A stretch of 11,171 nt of DNA, taken from contig JAEDGJ010000078.1 of NCBI GenBank assembly GCA_016297585.1, positions 1 to 11,171 of the forward strand, given 5' to 3'. Source of the stretch: Clostridiaceae bacterium. Its GTDB lineage: Bacteria; Bacillota; Clostridia; Oscillospirales; QAMX01. Position numbers and translations under genes: made by a program. Under the pieces are notes generated by a model. The model did no database searches, was not told the DNA's origin, and saw only the letters and a program-made list of their open reading frames with translations. This document shows positions 6,308 to 11,171 of this stretch, piece by piece; the stretch's first letter is position 1; each line of letters opens with the position of its first letter.

Positions 6308-7603
6308 ATGACAAAGTATGTAATTCGGGGCGGGAAACCGCTGCATGGACAGGTTGCGGTCAGCAGCGCGAAAAATGCCGCCGTAGCGATCCTCGCCGGC
6401 ACCGTACTGGCGGAGGGACCCTGCGTCATCGAGAATCTGCCCAAGATCAGCGATATCACCGTACAGCTGGAGATCCTGCGCCGTCTCGGCGCGAAGATCG
6501 AGATGCTCGACGATACGACCGTGCGCATCGACTGCACGAAGCTCCGTTCCACGAAGGTTCTCGACGACGACCTGGCCCGCGCCAACCGGGCGTCCTATTA
6601 CTTTATCGGCGCGCTGCTCGGCCGCTATCACACCGCGCAGGTCTGCATGCCCGGCGGCTGCAACCTCGGCGTCCGCGCCATCGATCAGCACTTAAAGGGC
6701 TTCGAGGCGCTCGGCGCGGCGGTCTCCACGAAGGCCGGCTGCGTCGTCACCGACGCCCGCACCGGCGGACTTCACGGTGCGCATATCTATCTCGACATGC
6801 CCTCCGTCGGCGCGACGATCAACATCATGCTCGCCGCCGCGCGCGCGCCGGGACAGACCCTCATCGAAAACCCCGCGAAGGAGCCGTATATCGTCGACCT
6901 CGCGAACTTCCTCAACACCTGCGGCGCGGACATCCGCGGCGCGGGCACCGACGTCATCAAGATCCGCGGCGCGAGGACGCTGCACGGCTGCACCTACTCC
7001 GTCATCCCCGACATGATCGAGGCGGGCACCTTCATGGCCGCCGTCGCCGCCTGCGGCGGAGAGATCACGCTGACGAACGTCATCCCGAAGCATCTCGACT
7101 GCTTCGCCACGAAGTTCATGGAGATGGGCGTGGAGATGGAGGACCTCGGCGACGCGGTGCTGGTGCGCCGCATCCGCCCGCTGACGCGCACGAACATCAA
7201 GACGATGCCCTATCCCGGGTTCCAGACCGATATGCAGCCGCCCGCCGTCGTCACGCTCTGTCTTGCCGCCGGCACGAGCATCGTCAATGAGACGATCTTC
7301 AACTCCCGCTTCCGCTACCTCGACGAGCTAAAGCGCATGGGCGCGCGCGTGCAGGCCGACGGCCAGCTCGCGATCATCGAGGGCGTCTCCGGGCTCACCG
7401 GCGCGCCGGTGCAGGCCTGCGATCTGCGCGCGGGCGCGGCGCTCGTCATCGCGGGACTCGCCGCCTCCGGCGAAACGGAGGTCTCCGGCATCGCCCACAT
7501 CGAGCGCGGCTATGAAAACTTCGTCGAAAAGCTCCAGAGCCTCGGCGCGGATATCCGCCGCGTGGAGTTCCCGGAGCCGGAGGAGCTGGAGGTCAACGCG
7601 TAA
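6308..7603 (+). CDS. murA: UDP-N-acetylglucosamine 1-carboxyvinyltransferase
   Basis: MurA transfers enolpyruvate from PEP to UDP-GlcNAc, the first committed step of peptidoglycan synthesis, in the cytoplasm. The 431 residues match the usual length. Key residues are present: Lys22 and Asn23 in SSAKNAA, the catalytic loop MPGGCNLGVRAID with Cys118 (the residue alkylated by fosfomycin), Asp308 in FQTDMQ, and Arg374 in DLRAGAALV. The internal repeats of the EPSP-synthase-like fold are visible. I chose the ATG at 6308-6310 because AAGGA (6295-6299) lies 8 nt before it and MTKYVIRGGKPLHG is the normal family start. An in-frame ATG at 6200 falls in a hairpin loop without a ribosome site. A terminator follows, so the unit is monocistronic. 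Cys118 predicts fosfomycin sensitivity of the target; I cannot assign MurA1 versus MurA2. Confidence 0.97.
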   Translation: MTKYVIRGGKPLHGQVAVSSAKNAAVAILAGTVLAEGPCVIENLPKISDITVQLEILRRLGAKIEMLDDTTVRIDCTKLRSTKVLDDDLARANRASYYFIGALLGRYHTAQVCMPGGCNLGVRAIDQHLKGFEALGAAVSTKAGCVVTDARTGGLHGAHIYLDMPSVGATINIMLAAARAPGQTLIENPAKEPYIVDLANFLNTCGADIRGAGTDVIKIRGARTLHGCTYSVIPDMIEAGTFMAAVAACGGEITLTNVIPKHLDCFATKFMEMGVEMEDLGDAVLVRRIRPLTRTNIKTMPYPGFQTDMQPPAVVTLCLAAGTSIVNETIFNSRFRYLDELKRMGARVQADGQLAIIEGVSGLTGAPVQACDLRAGAALVIAGLAASGETEVSGIAHIERGYENFVEKLQSLGADIRRVEFPEPEELEVNA

Positions 7604-7625
7604 ATCCCGTACGGGAGCGATTCTT

Positions 7626-7659
7626 CCAATTAAAAACGGCCTTTTGTATTGGTTTTTTT
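7626..7659 (+). terminator. Rho-independent terminator of murA
   Basis: CCAAT (7626-7630) pairs with ATTGG (7648-7652). Inside, AAAA pairs with TTTT around a short ACGGCC loop. The stem is followed directly by seven T (7653-7659). It lies 22 nt after the murA stop. The stem is AT-rich, but the T-run is long. Confidence 0.75.
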
Positions 7660-7671
7660 ACAATATCACGC

Positions 7672-7699
7672 TTGATTTTTTTCGCCGATATGGTATGAT
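7672..7699 (+). promoter_or_regulatory. Probable promoter of the ferredoxin gene
   Basis: TTGATT (7672-7677), a 16-bp spacer, and TATGAT (7694-7699) lie between the murA terminator and the ferredoxin ribosome site. The start would be near 7706. The match is reasonable but not perfect. Confidence 0.55.
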
Positions 7700-7730
7700 A
7701 CAATCAAATACGCTTGGGAGGTAACCTCTG

Positions 7731-7901
7731 ATGGCCTTTAAGATTAACGACGATTGCATTTCCTGCGGCGCGTGCGCGAGCGAGTGTCCCGTTTCCTGCA
7801 TCTCGCAGGGCGACGGCAAGTACGTCATCGATGCGGATGCCTGCGTTGACTGCGGCACCTGCGCGAGCGTCTGCCCTGTCGGCGCCCCTCAGCAGGACTG
7901 A
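7731..7901 (+). CDS. Clostridial-type 2[4Fe-4S] ferredoxin
   Basis: This 56-residue protein is a small soluble low-potential electron carrier, of the kind used by pyruvate:ferredoxin oxidoreductase, hydrogenases and Rnf. Two classic motifs are complete. The first is CISCGACASECP (Cys9, 12, 15 and 19) and the second is CVDCGTCASVCP (Cys38, 41, 44 and 48), CX2CX2CX3CP in each case. Each cluster takes three Cys from one motif and one from the other. Start and end (MAFKI..., ...VGAPQQD) closely follow the Clostridium pasteurianum ferredoxin pattern. There is one additional Cys, Cys23, where the classic protein has Ala. ATG 7731 has a strong GGGAGG (7716-7721) upstream. The gene has its own promoter and a terminator on each side, so it should be monocistronic. 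It supports an anaerobic fermentative host. Confidence 0.96.
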   Translation: MAFKINDDCISCGACASECPVSCISQGDGKYVIDADACVDCGTCASVCPVGAPQQD

Positions 7902-7925
7902 TTTTTCCCCCGATACCGTAAAGTT

Positions 7926-7957
7926 GGGTCGTGCCTTTTTGCGCACGACCCGCTTTT
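7926..7957 (+). terminator. Rho-independent terminator of the ferredoxin gene
   Basis: GGGTCGTGC (7926-7934) pairs perfectly with GCACGACCC (7943-7951) around an 8-nt loop. GC and TTTT follow (to 7957). It lies about 25 nt after the ferredoxin stop. No separate promoter is evident between it and the next gene at 8001, so some read-through may supply that gene. Confidence 0.85.
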
Positions 7958-8000
7958 CATTCCCCCCGCAAATCCGCCCGAAAAAAGGAGGACGGCGCCC

Positions 8001-8690
8001 TTGCTGCTCCCGCTCGAACACGGCTTCGTCATGGAGGACGACCCGCATTTCCCGCTCGGCGGCGACGCCGTCGCGCTGGCGCACGATGCCGCGGCGTCTC
8101 TCGCTCCCGGCGCGCGCGTCTGCGACCTCGGCTGCGGCGCGGGCGGCGTTTCGCTGCTGCTCGCGGCGGCGCGGGCGGATCTTTCCGTCACGGGCGTCGA
8201 GCTGCGGCCGGGTGCGGCGCGGCTCGCGCGGGAAAACGTCCGAAAAAACCGCGCGGAGGACCGCATCCGCATCGTCGAGGGCGACCTGCGCGCCGTCCGG
8301 ACGCTCTTTCCCCCCGCCTCGTTCGACGCGGCCGCCGCCAATCCGCCCTACCGCGCCGTTTCCGAGGGGAAGCTCCCCGCGCATCCCGACGATGCCGCGG
8401 CGCGCACCGAAACGACCGCGTCCCTCGCCGATTTCTGCGCGGCGGCGGCGTATCTGCTGCCCCACGGCGGCGAATTTACGCTCTGCTATCCCGTGTCCCG
8501 GCTCGCGCGGCTCTTTTCCGCGCTGACCGCCGTCTCCCTCGAGCCGAAATACCTGACGCTTCTCTATCCCGACGCGGCGCACGCGCCCGCCGTCCTCGTC
8601 TGCCGCGCCAGAAAGGGCGCGCGTCCGGGACTCGCCGCCGCGCCGCCGGTCTTCACCGCACACCCCGAATCACGGAGGTCTGCCCCATGA
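8001..8690 (+). CDS. yabB: YabB/TrmN6-like tRNA adenine-N6 methyltransferase
   Basis: This 229-residue SAM-dependent Rossmann-fold methyltransferase has motif I DLGCGAG (42-48), an acidic residue ending strand 2 (Glu67) that should hold the SAM ribose, and the N6-adenine motif NPPY (114-117). The opening PLEHGFVMEDDPHFPLGGDAVALA resembles the YabB/YfiC (TrmN6) family, which methylates a tRNA adenine at position 37 in E. coli. The tRNA target here is inferred from the family. The start is TTG at 8001, supported by AAAGGAGG at 7984-7991 with 9 nt spacing. The stop overlaps the rsmI start (ATGA, 8687-8690), so the two are translationally coupled. Bacillus has the same pair as yabB-yazA-yabC; yazA is missing between them here. 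The last 15 or so residues are poorly conserved in appearance. Confidence 0.85.
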   Translation: MLLPLEHGFVMEDDPHFPLGGDAVALAHDAAASLAPGARVCDLGCGAGGVSLLLAAARADLSVTGVELRPGAARLARENVRKNRAEDRIRIVEGDLRAVRTLFPPASFDAAAANPPYRAVSEGKLPAHPDDAAARTETTASLADFCAAAAYLLPHGGEFTLCYPVSRLARLFSALTAVSLEPKYLTLLYPDAAHAPAVLVCRARKGARPGLAAAPPVFTAHPESRRSAP

Positions 8691-9529
8691 GCGGCACTTT
8701 ATATATCGTCTCCACTCCCATCGGCAATCTCGGCGACATCACGCTGCGCGCGCTCGACGTCCTGCGCGCCGCCGACTTCATCGCGGCGGAGGACACCCGC
8801 GTCGCCCACCGGCTGCTGTCGCATTTCGATATCCACAAGCCCCTCGTCAGCTATTACGAGCACAACAAGCTCGCGCGCGGCGACGAGATCCTCGCCCGCA
8901 TCCAAAGCGGCGAGTCCTGCGCGCTGACCACCGACGCCGGCACGCCCGCGATCTCCGACCCCGGCGCGCTCCTCGTCTCCCAGTGCCGCGAGGCCGGCAT
9001 CCCCGTACAGACCGTCCCCGGCGCGTGCGCGGCGGTCGCGGCGTTCTCGCTCTGCGGCAACATCGGCGCGCGCTTCACCTTCGAGGGCTTTCTCTCGATG
9101 AACAAGGTCTCCCGCCGGGAGCACCTCGCCTCCCTCGTGCACGAGACGCGCCCGATGATCTTCTACGAAGCGCCCCACAAGCTCCGCGCGACGCTCGACG
9201 ACTTCGTGCGCACCTTCGGCGAGGACCGCGTCGTCTATTTCGCGCGCGAGCTGACGAAGCTGCACGAGGAATGCGTCGCCCGCACGCTCGGCGAGGCCGC
9301 AGCGTTCTACCGGGAGCACGAGCCGCGCGGCGAATACGTCCTCATCGTCACGGGCGCGGACGGCACCCCTGCCGCACCCGCCGTCGACGCGCTTGCCCTT
9401 GCCCGGCGCTATGCCGCCGAGGGCGCCTCTCCCTCCGACGCCGCCCGCCGTGCGGCGCGGGAGACCAATATGCCCCGCAGTCCCATCTACCGCGCCCTGC
9501 TTGCGGACGCGGCGGATCCGGAACCGTAA
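8687..9529 (+). CDS. rsmI: 16S rRNA (cytidine1402-2'-O)-methyltransferase
   Basis: RsmI methylates the 2'-OH of C1402 in the ribosomal P site of 16S rRNA, using SAM. The 280 residues fit the family (about 280-290). Signatures are VSTPIGNLGDITLRAL (8-23) with AAEDTR (33-38), TTDAGTPAISDPG (81-93) and VPGACAAVAA (110-119), which form the SAM pocket of this tetrapyrrole-methylase-like fold. FYEAPHKL (159-166) and ARELTKLHEE (186-195) follow, then a short helical C-terminal domain ending near NMPRSPIYRALL. The ATG at 8687 overlaps the preceding stop by 4 nt and has GGAGG at 8674-8678. The coupling to a tRNA methyltransferase makes a small translation-fidelity unit. The htpG gene starts 50 nt downstream with no clear terminator between. 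Confidence 0.97.
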   Translation: MSGTLYIVSTPIGNLGDITLRALDVLRAADFIAAEDTRVAHRLLSHFDIHKPLVSYYEHNKLARGDEILARIQSGESCALTTDAGTPAISDPGALLVSQCREAGIPVQTVPGACAAVAAFSLCGNIGARFTFEGFLSMNKVSRREHLASLVHETRPMIFYEAPHKLRATLDDFVRTFGEDRVVYFARELTKLHEECVARTLGEAAAFYREHEPRGEYVLIVTGADGTPAAPAVDALALARRYAAEGASPSDAARRAARETNMPRSPIYRALLADAADPEP

Positions 9530-9579
9530 ATTTATCCCTATTTTTTCTCATCCCTGATACGAAAGGAAGCATTTTTGTC

Positions 9580-11171
9580 ATGAACGAACAGGGTTCCATC
9601 TCCATTGCGGCGGAAAATATGTTCCCCATTATCCGTAAATGGCTTTACACCGACCGCGATATTTTCATCCGTGAGCTGACCTCCAACTGCGCCGACGCCA
9701 TCACGAAGCTCCAGCGCCTCGTCTCCCTCGGCGAAGCCTCCGTTCCGGACGACGAGACCTACAGGATCATTGTCACCGTCGACGAGAACGCCAAAACCCT
9801 CGCGTTCGAGGACAACGGCCTCGGCATGACCTCGGACGAGGTCAAGAAGTATATCAACCAGGTCGCCTTCTCCGGCGCGCGCGATTTCTTCGAGCAGTAC
9901 AAGTCCGGCGACGGCAAGGACGCCGCCGACACCGCGATCATCGGCCACTTCGGCCTCGGCTTCTACTCCTCCTTCATCGCGGCGAAATCCGTCACGATCG
10001 ACACGCTGAGCTATAAGGAAGGCGCCGCCCCCGTGCGCTGGTATTCCGAGACCGGCACGGAGTTCACCCTCTCCGACGGCGCGAAAAGCGCCCGCGGCAC
10101 GGTCGTCACCGTCGCGCTCGACGGCGAGAGCGGCGAATACGCCCAGTTCTACAGCGTGCGCGCGGTGCTGATGAAGTATTTCCGCTATCTGCCGATCCCG
10201 ATCTACCTGCGCCGCGCGGGGGAAGAGGTCAAGGCCGACGAAAAGCCGATCAACGCGACCGCCCCGCTCTGGAACAAGGCGCCCTCCGACTGCACCGAGC
10301 AGGAATACCGCGATTTCTACCGCGAGGTCTTCCCCGGCGCGGACGAGCCGCTCTTCTGGGTGCATCTCAACATCGACTACCCGTTCCGCCTGAAGGGCAT
10401 CCTCTATTTCCCGAAGCTTCGCAGCGAGTTCGACACGATCGAGGGTCAGGTCAAGCTCTACTGCAACCAGGTCTTCGTCGCGGATAACTTGAAAGAGGTC
10501 ATTCCGGAGTACCTGCTGCTCTTAAAGGGCTGCATCGACTGCGCCGACCTGCCCCTAAACGTCTCGCGTTCGATGCTGCAGAACGACGGCACCGTCCGCA
10601 AGATCTCCTCGCACATCACCCGCAAGGTCGCCGACCGTCTGACCGACCGCTTCAAGAACGAGCGCGAGGAATACGAGAAGCAGTGGGACGACGTCTCCCC
10701 GTTCATCAAGTACGGCTGTCTGCGCGACGAGAAGTTCTACGACCGCGTGAAGTCCGCGCTGATCTTCAAGATGCTCGACGGCACCTACAAGACGGTGGAC
10801 GAGTATATCGAGAGCATCCCCGCCGTCGAGATCCCGTCGGAGCACGACGAATGCGAGGAATGCGGCGACGAAAACTGCGAACACGAGCATGAGCACCGCG
10901 AGCCGATGAAAGAAAAGACGATCTACTACGTCTCCGACCCGCGTCAGCAGGCGCAGTACGTCGAGATGTTCAAAAACCGCGGTCTGGAGGCCGTCGTCCT
11001 CGACCATGTGCTCGACAACCACTTCATCACCCTGCTCGAGCGCAAAAACGAGGGGCTGCGCTTCAAGCGCATCGACGCCGACCTGTCCGAGCTGTCGTCG
11101 AAGGACGAGACCCCGGACATCGACACCGAAGGCGCCAAGGCGCTTTTCAAGGACCTCGCCGGCGAGACGGA
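9580..11171 (+). CDS. htpG: HtpG, bacterial Hsp90 chaperone (C-terminus off right edge)
   Basis: HtpG is a homodimeric ATP-driven cytoplasmic chaperone. The 530 visible residues cover the N-terminal ATPase, the middle domain and part of the C-terminal domain. The GHKL ATP site shows Glu32 (general base), Asn36 and Asp39 in RELTSNCADA, the DNGLGM loop (78-83) and GHFGLGFYSSF (122-132). The middle domain has LFWVHLNIDYPFRLKGILYFPKL and DLPLNVSR (323-330), whose Arg330 matches the ATP-contacting arginine of Hsp90. A Cys/His-rich insertion at 422-439 (Cys425, 428 and 433; His422, 435, 437 and 439) precedes the KTIYYVSD strand and is not part of the E. coli protein. Three further Cys (Cys295, 318 and 321) lie in the middle domain. 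The ATG at 9580 has AAAGGAAG (9562-9569) upstream. About 90-110 residues should be missing. Confidence 0.95.
   Translation, partial: MNEQGSISIAAENMFPIIRKWLYTDRDIFIRELTSNCADAITKLQRLVSLGEASVPDDETYRIIVTVDENAKTLAFEDNGLGMTSDEVKKYINQVAFSGARDFFEQYKSGDGKDAADTAIIGHFGLGFYSSFIAAKSVTIDTLSYKEGAAPVRWYSETGTEFTLSDGAKSARGTVVTVALDGESGEYAQFYSVRAVLMKYFRYLPIPIYLRRAGEEVKADEKPINATAPLWNKAPSDCTEQEYRDFYREVFPGADEPLFWVHLNIDYPFRLKGILYFPKLRSEFDTIEGQVKLYCNQVFVADNLKEVIPEYLLLLKGCIDCADLPLNVSRSMLQNDGTVRKISSHITRKVADRLTDRFKNEREEYEKQWDDVSPFIKYGCLRDEKFYDRVKSALIFKMLDGTYKTVDEYIESIPAVEIPSEHDECEECGDENCEHEHEHREPMKEKTIYYVSDPRQQAQYVEMFKNRGLEAVVLDHVLDNHFITLLERKNEGLRFKRIDADLSELSSKDETPDIDTEGAKALFKDLAGET

Noticed and set aside
7704..8663. 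Long minus-strand frame of about 320 codons over the ferredoxin and yabB genes
   Set aside because: It crosses two real genes, a terminator and a promoter on the other strand. The translation is Arg/Gly-rich low complexity.
7931..8686. Upstream extension of the RsmI reading frame through the yabB gene
   Set aside because: The frame stays open by composition only. RsmI has a normal N-terminus and ribosome site at 8687, and the overlapping YabB-like protein has clear methyltransferase motifs.
9538..10365. Minus-strand frame of about 275 codons opposite htpG
   Set aside because: Antisense shadow of a well-conserved Hsp90 gene; no independent signal.

Overview
The window reads as an ordinary chromosomal housekeeping segment of a GC-rich anaerobic member of the class Clostridia. 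The organism call is an inference. It rests on a classic 56-residue clostridial 2[4Fe-4S] ferredoxin, a zinc-finger ClpE-type Hsp100, a YabB-RsmI gene pair as in Firmicutes, near-consensus sigma-A promoters (TTGACA/TATAAT) in AT-rich gaps between strongly GC-biased genes, and GGAGG-type ribosome sites. I would not name a genus.

Left half, minus strand. The 5' part of argG (arginine synthesis) runs off the left edge. It has its own promoter and a candidate ArgR operator. Upstream of it lies a compact three-gene run, clpE - ahcY - fruK, with 15- and 22-nt gaps and a terminator hairpin after fruK. It encodes a protein-unfolding ATPase, S-adenosylhomocysteine hydrolase and a PfkB-family 1-phosphofructokinase. 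Before clpE lies pgsA (phosphatidylglycerophosphate synthase), whose C-terminal tail is built from a 21-bp/7-residue tandem repeat.

Centre. A 407-bp divergent intergenic region separates pgsA from murA. It holds the pgsA promoter, a perfect TTGACA-17-TATAAT promoter for murA, and a leader of about 165 nt with competing hairpins, one followed by a T-run.

Right half, plus strand. murA (first committed step of peptidoglycan synthesis) ends in a terminator. A monocistronic ferredoxin gene follows, with its own promoter and terminator. Next come a YabB/TrmN6-like tRNA methyltransferase gene that overlaps rsmI (16S rRNA C1402 2'-O-methyltransferase) by 4 nt, and htpG (Hsp90), which runs off the right edge and carries an unusual Cys/His-rich insertion.

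I found no defence, mobile or clearly undescribed multi-gene system, no tRNA or rRNA gene and no CRISPR array. The points most worth a second look are the murA leader, the HtpG Cys/His insertion, the PgsA repeat tail, the hairpin at the clpE 5' end, the candidate ArgR site at argG, and a Leu codon-context bias (TTA or CTA before AAG/AAC).
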